NCBI RefSeq assembly: GCF_003337555.1
Contig: NZ_QPJK01000003.1
Coordinates: 364,115 to 428,114, forward strand
DNA: 64,000 nucleotides
Direction: 5' to 3'
Source of the DNA: Pseudorhodoferax soli
GTDB taxonomy: Bacteria; Pseudomonadota; Gammaproteobacteria; Burkholderiales; Burkholderiaceae_C
Shown here: positions 26,773-34,447 of the stretch, one piece after another
How positions within the stretch are numbered: position 1 is the first letter of the stretch
How the letters are laid out: each line of letters begins with the position of its first letter
The notes under the pieces: model-generated
Database searches by the model: none
What the model was told of the DNA's origin: nothing
The model's input: the letters and a program-made list of their open reading frames with translations, nothing else
Program-made: the position numbers and the translations under genes

Positions 26773-27995
26773 GGGCGGGAGTATCCCACCCCGAATCCTT
26801 CGAGCAGGAGGCGGGCGAGCGAGGCGCCTCCATCGGCGGCTGGCGGCGGTTGTGCCGCGGCCCAGTCGGGCGCCTTGCACGCGTCCATCGTCCAGCGCAG
26901 GAAGGCACGCGGCCCGGCACGGTGGCCCGCGTCGGGGAATGGCGCGTCCGCCGCATCCCCGCGTGGGTCCTGCTGCAGCAGTTCCACGGCGTGGCGCGTC
27001 GGTACGGGCTGCCATGCCGTTGGCCATGACCCACCATCCGGGCGCATCGCGACAGCCACCGAGAGGCTGGCATCCACAGCGACGAGGCCCCGGTAGCGTG
27101 CGGGCGCGCGCCGTGGCAACTCCAACGCCAGCAACCCTCCCCGCCCCTGCAGCACGAGAACGATGTCGTGCAACTGGAGCGCCCGCACGAACTCATCGAG
27201 CACCGTGCCGTGCCAGGCGGGACTGTGCGCACGCTCTTTCTTGGGCTTGTCGCTCATGCCGAAGCCGGGCAGGTCCACTGCGACGGCGCGGTGTCCAGCG
27301 TCGAGCCAGGCCTGCAGCAGCGTGCGGAAGTCGTAACTCCAACCCTGGGCGCCGTGCACGCACAGCAGCGTCGGCCCCGCGGACCCGCCCTGCCCCCGCT
27401 CGTCCAGGTAGTGCATCGACAAGCCAGCCAGGCTCGGCAGACTGCGGATGTGCCGCCCTTGCCAGGGATAGCCCTCCAGCCCCTCGAAGCATCTGACCGG
27501 CGTGCGCAGGGCGTCCTCGCGCAGGGGCACGCGCGCATCGGCCTGGGCCTGGCGCTGTCGCAGAAAGAAATCGCGCAACAGCGCGCCGCAAGCCTCGCCG
27601 AGGACCCCACCGCGCACCGTGGTGTGGTGGTTCAACGCACCCTGGGAAAACAGATCGACGGCCGACCCTGCAGCGCCGGTCTTCGGATCTGGCGCGCCAT
27701 AGACCACGCGCGCCAGCCGCGCATGCAACATGGCGCCGCTGCACATCGCGCAAGGCTCCAGCGTGACGAACAGTTCGCAGTCATCGAGACGGTAGTTGCC
27801 TAGGGCCTGGGCCGCCGCGCGCAGGGCGACGATCTCCGCATGCGCCGTGGGATCGCACAGCGCGATCGGCGCATTGGCTCCGGTGCCGACCACCCTGCCC
27901 TGGTGCAACACCACCGCGCCGACCGGCACCTCGCCCTGCGCAGCCGCGGTGCGCGCCTGCTCCAGCGCGAGCGCCATGGCCTCATCGTCCGTCAT
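26769..27995 (-). CDS. tadA: tRNA adenosine(34) deaminase TadA fused to an alpha/beta-hydrolase-like domain
   Basis: 408 residues, two domains. Residues 1 to about 150 are a complete TadA, which converts A34 of tRNA-Arg(ACG) to inosine: HAE at 52-54 supplies the zinc His and proton-shuttle Glu, and PCAMC at 81-85 the two zinc Cys. Residues about 165-408 resemble a haloalkane-dehalogenase/epoxide-hydrolase type fold (HGAQGWSYDFRTLL, DLPGFGMSDKP). The nucleophile elbow reads VLQGRGG (Gly284 where Asp or Ser is needed), so this half looks catalytically dead. The ATG at 27995 gives the TadA start; a longer frame is open to 28058. The stop overlaps ldcA. Confidence 0.93.
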   Translation of the reverse strand: MTDDEAMALALEQARTAAAQGEVPVGAVVLHQGRVVGTGANAPIALCDPTAHAEIVALRAAAQALGNYRLDDCELFVTLEPCAMCSGAMLHARLARVVYGAPDPKTGAAGSAVDLFSQGALNHHTTVRGGVLGEACGALLRDFFLRQRQAQADARVPLREDALRTPVRCFEGLEGYPWQGRHIRSLPSLAGLSMHYLDERGQGGSAGPTLLCVHGAQGWSYDFRTLLQAWLDAGHRAVAVDLPGFGMSDKPKKERAHSPAWHGTVLDEFVRALQLHDIVLVLQGRGGLLALELPRRAPARYRGLVAVDASLSVAVAMRPDGGSWPTAWQPVPTRHAVELLQQDPRGDAADAPFPDAGHRAGPRAFLRWTMDACKAPDWAAAQPPPAADGGASLARLLLEGFGVGYSRP

Positions 27996-28071
27996 GAACG
28001 AAGGCGGCGCAGGAACGGGGGAGAAGCTTGAGCATCGACGGCATGGCGGATGTCCCAAGGGAGCAGATGGG

Positions 28072-28147
28072 TGGTAGGACGTACTGGGGTCGAACCAGTG
28101 ACAAACGGATTAAAAGTCCGCTGCTCTACCAACTGAGCTAACGTCCC
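28072..28147 (-). tRNA. tRNA-Lys (anticodon TTT)
   Basis: The - strand reads a full cloverleaf. The acceptor stem GGGACGT pairs with ACGTCCT (G-U at the first pair). The D-arm is AGCTCAGTTGGTAGAGC, the anticodon arm CGGACTTTTAATCCG carries TTT, and the T-arm contains GGTTCGA with its stem. The encoded 3' end is discriminator A then CCA. Length is 76 bases with CCA. It stands between tadA and tcdA, 76 bp after the TadA start on the same strand. Confidence 0.97.
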
Positions 28148-28188
28148 ACTGCTGTGTGCAGCAAAGCCGACGATTATAGCCAGACGAA

Positions 28189-28974
28189 TCAGGCTTTTTG
28201 TGCGCGCCTTGCAATTTGATCGAGAACCCAACCCGCCGCGCACTGGCCGAAGGTTGCCGTCACGCTGACGACGGACCCGTAGCCATGGCAGTTCAGGCTG
28301 CCATCCCCAGTGACCGCGCAGGATGGATCGGGCGGTGCCACCGGTTCACGGCTGAACACGCATGCCACGCGCATGCGCTTGCCGTCCCGCGGCGCCTGGT
28401 GGTGCTTGCGCAACCGCTGGCGCACCTGGGCCAGGAGCGGATCGTGGGTGACGGCGGCGAGGTCGTCGATCTGCACCTCGTGTGCAAGCCGCTTTCCGCC
28501 TGCTGCGCCCACGCCGATGAACAGACGCCGCCCTGCGGCCGCACTGCGGGCCCAGGCCGCCATGGCTGTCTTGGCGGCCACCTGGTCGCAGGCATCGATC
28601 ACGGCGTCGGCATCGGCCGGCAGCACAACGGTCCAGTTGTCAGGCGTCACGAAGTCGTCGACCACATGGACCAGGCAACCCGGATGGATCTGCGCGATGC
28701 GCTCGCGCATGGCCAGCACCTTGGCCTGCCCCACCGTGCTGTCCAGTGCGTGGATCTGGCGGTTGATGTTCGACTCGGAAATGTGGTCCATGTCGACCAG
28801 CGTGAGCTGTGCCACGCCGCTGCGGGCCAGGGCTTCGGCAGCCCAGGAACCGACGCCGCCGATGCCCACTACCACGGCATGCGCGTGGCGGATGGCGCCG
28901 GCGCCGGCCAGGCCGTAGAGCCGCTCCAGCCCCCCGAAGCGACGCGCCAGGTTCGGCTCGTCCATTGCGTTCAT
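28189..28974 (-). CDS. tcdA: tRNA threonylcarbamoyladenosine dehydratase (TcdA/CsdL)
   Basis: A 261-residue E1-like (ThiF/MoeB fold) enzyme that cyclises t6A37 of tRNA to ct6A with ATP. The nucleotide motif GIGGVGSWAAEALARSG is at about residues 37-53, followed by LVDMDHISESNINRQIHAL and VDDFVTPDN. CDQVAAKTA lies where the family places its Cys/Asp loop. The C-terminal GDGSLNCHGYGSVVSVTATFG is typical of CsdL/TcdA. A GGAG site lies about 8 bases before the ATG at 28974. It is next to a tRNA gene, but that is probably coincidence. Confidence 0.93.
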   Translation of the reverse strand: MNAMDEPNLARRFGGLERLYGLAGAGAIRHAHAVVVGIGGVGSWAAEALARSGVAQLTLVDMDHISESNINRQIHALDSTVGQAKVLAMRERIAQIHPGCLVHVVDDFVTPDNWTVVLPADADAVIDACDQVAAKTAMAAWARSAAAGRRLFIGVGAAGGKRLAHEVQIDDLAAVTHDPLLAQVRQRLRKHHQAPRDGKRMRVACVFSREPVAPPDPSCAVTGDGSLNCHGYGSVVSVTATFGQCAAGWVLDQIARRAQKA

Positions 28975-29021
28975 GGCACGTGCTCCAGGCGCAAGCTGTG
29001 GCCGCGCGGCGCGACGATTGC

Positions 29022-29045
29022 ACGCGCCAGGAGTACCTGGCGCGT
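29022..29045 (-). terminator. perfect 10-bp hairpin, possible terminator
   Basis: ACGCGCCAGG-agta-CCTGGCGCGT forms a perfect 10-bp stem with a 4-base loop between the glycosyltransferase-like gene and tcdA, both on the - strand. No U-run follows, so termination is uncertain; it may be an RNA stability element. Confidence 0.4.
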
Positions 29046-29099
29046 CAACAACGACATGTCGAGAGACTGCATCGGCGCGATTCTAGGGAGACCAGCGCC

Positions 29100-30071
29100 T
29101 TACCTGCCTGCGCGGTGCGACAGCGGCGCTACGCGCCGGACCCACGCGTGGATCTCATGCGGTGCGAGCAGGGCCGGATCGACGGGCTTGAACGGCCTGC
29201 GCATGAAGGCCCCGATCTCTGCGGCGTCGACACGCTCGACGACCAGCACCCGGTCGGGATCGAAGAACGCATCCTCGCGCGCAGAAGCCCGGTTGGTGAT
29301 GATCTTCTTCTGCAGGAACAGCGCCTCCATGCTGCGCAGCGTGGCTCCGGACTGGTGCTCCTGAACGATCTCGACCAGGCACTCGGCATGCTGGCTCTCC
29401 AGCAGATTGCGCGCATACGGAATCCAGCGCGCCTGCAGGTGCGCCTGCAGCTGCGGCGCGTAGTCCTTGCCCTTGTCGGCGACCACGTGGAATTGCGGGA
29501 CCATCCCGAGCTGCGCGATGGCGGCCTTGAGTTCCAGCAGCAGGCCGAGCCGGCCCTTGTCCACGCCGGAGAAGTAGAAGGCCTGCCAGATGTCTGCGTC
29601 TGCAGATGCCGTGACATGCCGGTAGGGCTGGGGCGTGAACTGCAACCCATAGGTCGCGGCGTCGTGCTGGTCGAAGGTGTGGACGGTGTCGACGATCTGC
29701 TTGAGCTTGTCGAGCTGGCGCCGGCTGTGGTCCAGGTCCCGCTTGATCCTGGCGACCGGGTTCCAGAGGAAGACATGGCGCGTTCGCGCCGGCATGTACT
29801 TCGCCACGCTGGCGATGTTGTTGAGGTTCTCCATCGCGAAGAACAGCACCACATCCGTGGCGGCGATCCCACGGAGCTGGCTGCGCGTGCCAGCATCGGG
29901 ATACAGCCCCAGCCGGGTGCGGCGAAAGCTCGACTCGACGCCTCGGCCGATCCGCCCCACCCAGTTGCCCGGCATCTCGCGGTACGCAATGAGGCTGGTG
30001 TCCTTGTCGCGGTAGCCTTCGAAGACGAAGGCCGCCAACTCCGACTTCGCGTTGTAGACGATGTGGCGCAT
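29100..30071 (-). CDS. putative glycosyltransferase-like protein of unknown function
   Basis: A 323-residue soluble protein that I do not recognise with certainty. The second half (HVVADKGKDYAPQLQAHL, then YARNLLESQHAECLVEIVQEHQSGATLRSMEALFLQKKIITNR) resembles the C-terminal nucleotide-sugar domain of GT-B glycosyltransferases, where a Glu-x7-Glu-like segment binds the donor. The first half contains VVLFFAMENLNNIASVAKY and a HVFLWNPV strand. No signal peptide or membrane segment. It is monocistronic, between tcdA and cpoB. A role in surface polysaccharide synthesis would fit the LPS genes 3 kb away; this is inference. Confidence 0.65.
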   Translation of the reverse strand: MRHIVYNAKSELAAFVFEGYRDKDTSLIAYREMPGNWVGRIGRGVESSFRRTRLGLYPDAGTRSQLRGIAATDVVLFFAMENLNNIASVAKYMPARTRHVFLWNPVARIKRDLDHSRRQLDKLKQIVDTVHTFDQHDAATYGLQFTPQPYRHVTASADADIWQAFYFSGVDKGRLGLLLELKAAIAQLGMVPQFHVVADKGKDYAPQLQAHLQARWIPYARNLLESQHAECLVEIVQEHQSGATLRSMEALFLQKKIITNRASAREDAFFDPDRVLVVERVDAAEIGAFMRRPFKPVDPALLAPHEIHAWVRRVAPLSHRAGR

Positions 30072-30152
30072 GGAGCGGGCCGGGGGTCAGCGAAGCGGGA
30101 CCCGCCCGCCTGCACCCTTCCACGTGAACGGTCTGCAGGCAGGGCGGTCGTC

Positions 30153-30950
30153 TCAGCGCATCTTGGCCAGACGGTCCTTGGCAGCCGCAGCCGCTTCGGA
30201 CTGGGGGTAGACCTTGATCAGGTCTTCCAGCGTCTTGCGCGCGCCGCGCACTTCCTTGAGCTCCAACTGGCAGTTGGCGATCGACAGCGCGGCTTCGGGC
30301 GCGCGCGGGTGGTTCGCGTCCACCGTCAGCATGTTCTTGAAGTTGCCGATGGCAGCCTGGTAATCACGCGTCGCGTACTGCGCATTGCCTAGCCAGAACA
30401 AGGCCAGCGCGCGGTAGCCGCTCTGCGGGTAGCGCTTCATGAACTCGGTGAAGGCGATGCCGGCGGGCGCGAAGTCGCCTTTGCGGAACACCGCCAGCGC
30501 AGCTTCGTAGTCGCGCGTCTCGGCCGGATCGGCCAGGAACTCGCGGCCGTCGACCGTCACCTTGGTCGGTTCGAACTTGCGCAAACGCTCGTCCACGCCC
30601 TGGGCGATGTCCTTCTGGCGGCGCTGCACCTCGGCGACATCGCGGGCCAGTTGCTCCTCCTGCCCGCGCGACTTCGCCAGGTCGGCGCGCAGCGCGTCGA
30701 TCTGGGTCTGCAGGTCGAGCAGGCTGCGCCGCATCTGGGTGTTCTCGTCGTTCACCCGACGCAGCTCTTCGCCGGCCTTTTGCTGCGCAGCCTGCAGCGC
30801 ATCGTGGCGCTGGCGTAGCTCCAGGATCGCGCGGCGGGCTTCGTCGTCGCCGAACAGCGCGTGCGCCGGCATGCTGGCCAGCAGTGCCGTGCCCAGGCAC
30901 GCCGCCGCGGCCGCGCGCGCACTGGCACGCATCACTGCTGTCGTGCGCAT
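30153..30950 (-). CDS. cpoB: cell division coordinator CpoB (tol-pal system protein YbgF)
   Basis: A 265-residue periplasmic protein that links PBP1B/LpoB activity to the Tol machine during outer-membrane constriction. Signal peptide with AHA-like cleavage (SMPAHA, about residues 26-31), then a long coiled-coil trimerisation region (about 38-120: ILELRQRHDALQAAQQKAGE...), then tetratricopeptide repeats (about 145-265: YEAALAVFRKGDFAPAGIAF, YRALALFWLGNAQY, NHPRAPEAALSIANC). The ATG at 30950 starts the signal peptide; a second ATG at 30932 is possible. It follows pal by 5 bp. Confidence 0.93.
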   Translation of the reverse strand: MRTTAVMRASARAAAAACLGTALLASMPAHALFGDDEARRAILELRQRHDALQAAQQKAGEELRRVNDENTQMRRSLLDLQTQIDALRADLAKSRGQEEQLARDVAEVQRRQKDIAQGVDERLRKFEPTKVTVDGREFLADPAETRDYEAALAVFRKGDFAPAGIAFTEFMKRYPQSGYRALALFWLGNAQYATRDYQAAIGNFKNMLTVDANHPRAPEAALSIANCQLELKEVRGARKTLEDLIKVYPQSEAAAAAKDRLAKMR

Positions 30951-30955
30951 GCGCT

Positions 30956-31492
30956 TCAACGGTAGGTGATTTCGGCGCGGCGGTTCTTGGCGTAGGCCGC
31001 CTCGTCGGAGCCCTGCACGGCCGGCTTCTCCTTGCCGAAGCTCACGGCTTCCACCTGGTTGTCGCCCACGCCCAGCAGGACCAGCGAGCGGCGCACGGCT
31101 TCGGCGCGCTTCTGGCCCAGGGCCAGGTTGTACTCGCGGCCACCGCGCTCGTCGGTGTGCCCTTCGACCACGCTCTTGCGGTTGCGGTCGGCACGCAGGA
31201 AGCGCGCATTGTTTTCGACCGTGGTCTGCTCGTTGGCTTCGATGCTGTAGCTGTCGTAGCCGAAGTAGACGGTGCGGGCACCGGCCGGGCCAGCAGCCAG
31301 GTCGTTGGACTTGCTCAAGTCCACGGGCGCCACGCTGCTCTGGCCCACGTTGCCCGAACCCGCGCCCTGCGAGCCGATGGTCGAGGCCGAGGTGCCGGCC
31401 TTGTCCTGCACCGGCACATCGTCCAGCTTCACGGGCGAACTGCAACCCACCAGAGCGGCGGCGACGATCGCGGTCAATACGAACTGCTTCAT
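30956..31492 (-). CDS. pal: peptidoglycan-associated lipoprotein Pal
   Basis: A 178-residue outer-membrane lipoprotein that tethers the outer membrane to murein and interacts with TolB. The lipobox LVGC places the lipid on Cys17 (VGCSSP). The OmpA-like murein-binding domain shows VYFGYDSYSIEANEQTTVENNARFL, then VEGHTDERGGREYNLALGQKRAEAV and a NRRAEITYR end. A GGGGAG ribosome site lies ahead of the ATG. Order tolB-pal-cpoB is the usual one. Confidence 0.97.
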   Translation of the reverse strand: MKQFVLTAIVAAALVGCSSPVKLDDVPVQDKAGTSASTIGSQGAGSGNVGQSSVAPVDLSKSNDLAAGPAGARTVYFGYDSYSIEANEQTTVENNARFLRADRNRKSVVEGHTDERGGREYNLALGQKRAEAVRRSLVLLGVGDNQVEAVSFGKEKPAVQGSDEAAYAKNRRAEITYR

Positions 31493-31527
31493 TTACACAC
31501 TCCCCTTTTTGACAAAAAAACCGGTAC

Positions 31528-32814
31528 TCAAGCCTTCAGGAACGGGCCCCAGTCGGGCTCTCGGATGTCGCCTGCCTGGCCGGCCAGGCGCGCCTTGATC
31601 TTGCCATCCAGCGTGCTCGTCATGAGCGCCTCGCGGCCGTTCTGTACCGTGGCGTAGACCAGCAGCTTGCTGTTCGGCGCAAAGCTCGGGCGCTCGTCGG
31701 CCGTGGTGTCGGTGATGCCGGCCACGGTCGAGGTCGCCAGTTCCATCACCTGCAGGCGGAATGCGCCGCCAATGCGCGACACGTACGCCAGCCAGCGGCC
31801 ATCCGGGCTCAGCGCCGGCGATATGTTGTAGCTGCCGCTGAAGGTCACGCGCTCGGCTGCGCCGCCGGAAGCCGGCATGCGGTAGATCTGCGGCGCGCCG
31901 CCACGGTCGCTGACGAAATACAGGTTCTTGCCGTCGGGCGAGAACGCCGGCTCGGTGTCGATGCTGCTGGACTGGGTCAGCCGGCGCGGTTCGCCGCCAT
32001 TGCTGTCGATCGCGTAGAGCTGCGAGCCGCCGTCGCGCGTGAGCGTGACGGCCAGCGTACGCCCGTCCGGCGACCAGGCCGGTGCGCTGTTGGAGCCGCG
32101 GAAGTTGGCCACCAGCCGGCGCCGGCCGCTGGCCACGTCGTGCACGTAGACCACGGGCTTGCGCGATTCGAAGGACACGTAGGCCAGTTGTTGGCCCGTC
32201 GGCGACCAGGCCGGCGAAATGATGGATTCCGGGCTGGCCAGCGCAGTCTGGCTGTTCTCGCCGTCGGCATCGGCCACCCACAGCGTGTAGCGCTGGCCAG
32301 CCCGCGTGACGTAGGCGATGCGCGTGGAGAAGACCCCGCGCTCACCGGTCAGCTTTTCGTAGACGTAGTCGGCGATGCGGTGGGCCGACAGGCGCAGGTC
32401 GGCTTGCACCACGCTGTAGCTCTGTCCGCCCAGATCCTGTCCGCGCACCACGTCCCAAAGCCGAAAGCGCACGTCGAACCGGCCGTCGGCCAGCCGTGTC
32501 ACGCTGCCGGTCAACAGCGAATCGGCGGCGCGCTGGCGCCACTGCGCCATGTCGGGCCGCGACGCCTCGTCGAGCGCGGCGCCGGACACATCGACGCCGC
32601 GGAACTGACCGCTGCGCTCGAGGTCGGCCTGCACGATGGCGGCGATCTTCTGGGGCGATTGCTCGTCGCCACGGAAGGTGGCGACGGCGATGGGCAACTG
32701 GGTCAGGCCCACGCCAGTGACTTCAACGCGGAACTGGGCCCAGGCGGGCAAGGCCCCGGCGAGCGCCAGGCCTGCGACACAGTGCCGGCGTCGGGGAGAA
32801 AACTCAGATGGCAT
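31528..32814 (-). CDS. tolB: Tol-Pal system beta-propeller protein TolB
   Basis: A 428-residue periplasmic protein. A signal peptide (VAGLALAGALPAWAQ) precedes the N-terminal domain (FRVEVTGVGLTQLPIAVATFRG) that takes part in TolA/Pal signalling. The C-terminal six-bladed propeller has the repeated SPDG/SPTG turns (AYVSFESRKPVVYV, PAWSPDGRTLAVTL, PAFSPDGKNLYFVSD, PALSPDGRWLAYVS). Start at the ATG 32814; the frame is open a further nine codons. pal follows after 35 bp. tolQ, tolR and tolA are not upstream, which is unusual. Confidence 0.96.
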   Translation of the reverse strand: MPSEFSPRRRHCVAGLALAGALPAWAQFRVEVTGVGLTQLPIAVATFRGDEQSPQKIAAIVQADLERSGQFRGVDVSGAALDEASRPDMAQWRQRAADSLLTGSVTRLADGRFDVRFRLWDVVRGQDLGGQSYSVVQADLRLSAHRIADYVYEKLTGERGVFSTRIAYVTRAGQRYTLWVADADGENSQTALASPESIISPAWSPTGQQLAYVSFESRKPVVYVHDVASGRRRLVANFRGSNSAPAWSPDGRTLAVTLTRDGGSQLYAIDSNGGEPRRLTQSSSIDTEPAFSPDGKNLYFVSDRGGAPQIYRMPASGGAAERVTFSGSYNISPALSPDGRWLAYVSRIGGAFRLQVMELATSTVAGITDTTADERPSFAPNSKLLVYATVQNGREALMTSTLDGKIKARLAGQAGDIREPDWGPFLKA

Positions 32815-33217
32815 GGAAGGAATGTAGTGAACGCGCCCCACTCGGGTCAGATCAGCCCCAGGAAGTTCCCGCTCAAGGTTTCAAAATGTTGAAGGTGCCG
32901 CCAGGGCCGATGATCGGAGCCTCGGGGCCAGAAGGTCATAGGACTGCTGCGCATTTTCATGCCCGACAAGGCCGACGAAACCGGTATGCGCCGAGCCGTC
33001 ACACGAGCAGCATCCACTCGCCGCTTGCCGGCAGGCACAGGGATGTGAGGTGGCTTGGCACGGGAAACGGTGACAGGGATGGTGGCGGTGGCGCCACAGC
33101 CTGCGAGGATAGCAGAGGTCGGGGAGCCAGTCCGGCGCGGCTTGGCGCCGATAATGCCGCGCCCGCGGTCGTGCCGCGTCCGCGCCCGTACACCGCCCTG
33201 CTCTCGATGGACCGTTT
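32815..33217. other. 403-bp intergenic region between divergent tolB and waaL
   Basis: No supported gene. Both strands hold open frames, but their third codon positions are not GC-biased as in real genes here (for example the - strand frame ending about 33 bp before tolB). I see no tolA remnant, tRNA or terminator. It must carry the promoters of tolB-pal-cpoB and the O-antigen ligase operon; no clear -35/-10 pair could be assigned. Confidence 0.5.
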
Positions 33218-34447
33218 TTGAATCTACGTCTTGTTTTTGCATGCCTGATGGCCATGGCGGTCGGGCTTCCGATGGCGGTGGTGAGCATCTCCAAAGCCTT
33301 GCTCCTGGTCAGCGCGCTGGGCCTGGTGCTGTGGCCGGCGCTGCAGGGCCGGCGTGACCTCGCGGCGGCGCGCCTGCGCTCCCCACCGGTCATGCTTGCG
33401 GCACTGGCTTTTCTCGCCTTGTCGCTGTTGTGGACGACGGTGCCGAGCGGCGAGGCACTCGGCGCACTGGGCAAGCATGCCAAGTTGCTGATGATTCCCG
33501 TGCTCGTCTTGTTCCTGCGCACCCGGCGCGAGGCCTTGGTCGCACTGGCCTGGTTCGTCGGCGCGCAGGTGTTCCTGCTGCTGAGTTCCTGGCTGCTGGT
33601 GCTGGGCGTGCCGGTGCCCTGGGCCACGGCCGACACGGCCACCCTCGACCACGCCGTCTTCACGAACTACCTGGGCCAGTCCATCATGACGGCCACGCTG
33701 GCGGCCATCAGCTGGCACCTGCGCGGCTATCTGCCGCGGCCATGGATGCGTCGGGCCGCGGTCGCGGTGACAGCGCTCGGTCTGGCCAGCACGCTGTTGG
33801 TGATGCCGGGCCGCACCGGCCACCTGGTCGCGATCGCCATGATCTCGCTGGCACTGCTGTGGATGCTGCCGCGGCGGATGCGCTTTGCCGGCCTGCTGGC
33901 GCCCGTTGCCGTGGCAGCGCTGCTGCTGGTCGTTTCCGAACCCGTGCGCTACCGGGCCACTTTGGTGGTGGACGAAAGCCAGGCGTTCGCAGAGCGGGCC
34001 GAAACCCGGTCGTCTTCCGGCGAGCGGCTGAACTTCTGGCACCGCTCGCTCCAGGCCATCGGCGAGCGCCCTTGGACCGGTTTCGGCGTCGGCAGCTTCA
34101 ACCAGCAGTACAGGCGCCTGGATGCTGGACGCGGCAACCCCGTCACTTTCGGTGTCAGGAACCCGCACCAGGAGTTCCTGCTGTGGGGCGTGGAGGCCGG
34201 CGTCGGCGCCATGCTGCTCCTGTGCGCGTTGCTGTACTGCCTCTATCGCGACCTGTGCCTGGGCGAACGGCCCGTCGTGCGTGCCGGGGCCTCGGCCATG
34301 GCCGCGCTGCTGATTTCCTGCATGTTCAATTCCATCCTGTTCGACGCGGCCATCGGCGATTTTTTCTGCGTCACCATCGGCCTGCTGATGGCATTGAGTC
34401 TGCGCACCGCCCCCGAGGTGGTGCAGGCACGGGACAGCGCCGCATGA
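33218..34447 (+). CDS. waaL: O-antigen ligase family protein (WaaL-like)
   Basis: A 409-residue integral membrane protein with about ten to twelve hydrophobic helices and a large periplasmic loop after the mid-part (VVDESQAFAERAETRSSSGERLNFWHRSLQAIGERPWTGFGVGSF), the Wzy_C/WaaL signature region with conserved R and H residues (FGVRNPHQEFL). WaaL joins O-polysaccharide to lipid A-core on the periplasmic face. The start is TTG at 33218; an in-frame ATG at 33248 is a possible alternative. Its TGA overlaps the msbA ATG, supporting a role in LPS. It could instead be a Wzy-type polymerase. Confidence 0.85.
   Translation: MNLRLVFACLMAMAVGLPMAVVSISKALLLVSALGLVLWPALQGRRDLAAARLRSPPVMLAALAFLALSLLWTTVPSGEALGALGKHAKLLMIPVLVLFLRTRREALVALAWFVGAQVFLLLSSWLLVLGVPVPWATADTATLDHAVFTNYLGQSIMTATLAAISWHLRGYLPRPWMRRAAVAVTALGLASTLLVMPGRTGHLVAIAMISLALLWMLPRRMRFAGLLAPVAVAALLLVVSEPVRYRATLVVDESQAFAERAETRSSSGERLNFWHRSLQAIGERPWTGFGVGSFNQQYRRLDAGRGNPVTFGVRNPHQEFLLWGVEAGVGAMLLLCALLYCLYRDLCLGERPVVRAGASAMAALLISCMFNSILFDAAIGDFFCVTIGLLMALSLRTAPEVVQARDSAA

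Noticed and set aside
28072-28974. Integration site at the tRNA-Lys gene
   Set aside because: No integrase, no duplicated tRNA 3' end and no change of composition on either side.
32847-33242. - strand frame upstream of tolB that might be a tolA remnant
   Set aside because: Third codon positions are not GC-biased and no TolA helix, Lys/Ala-rich or C-terminal domain motif is seen.
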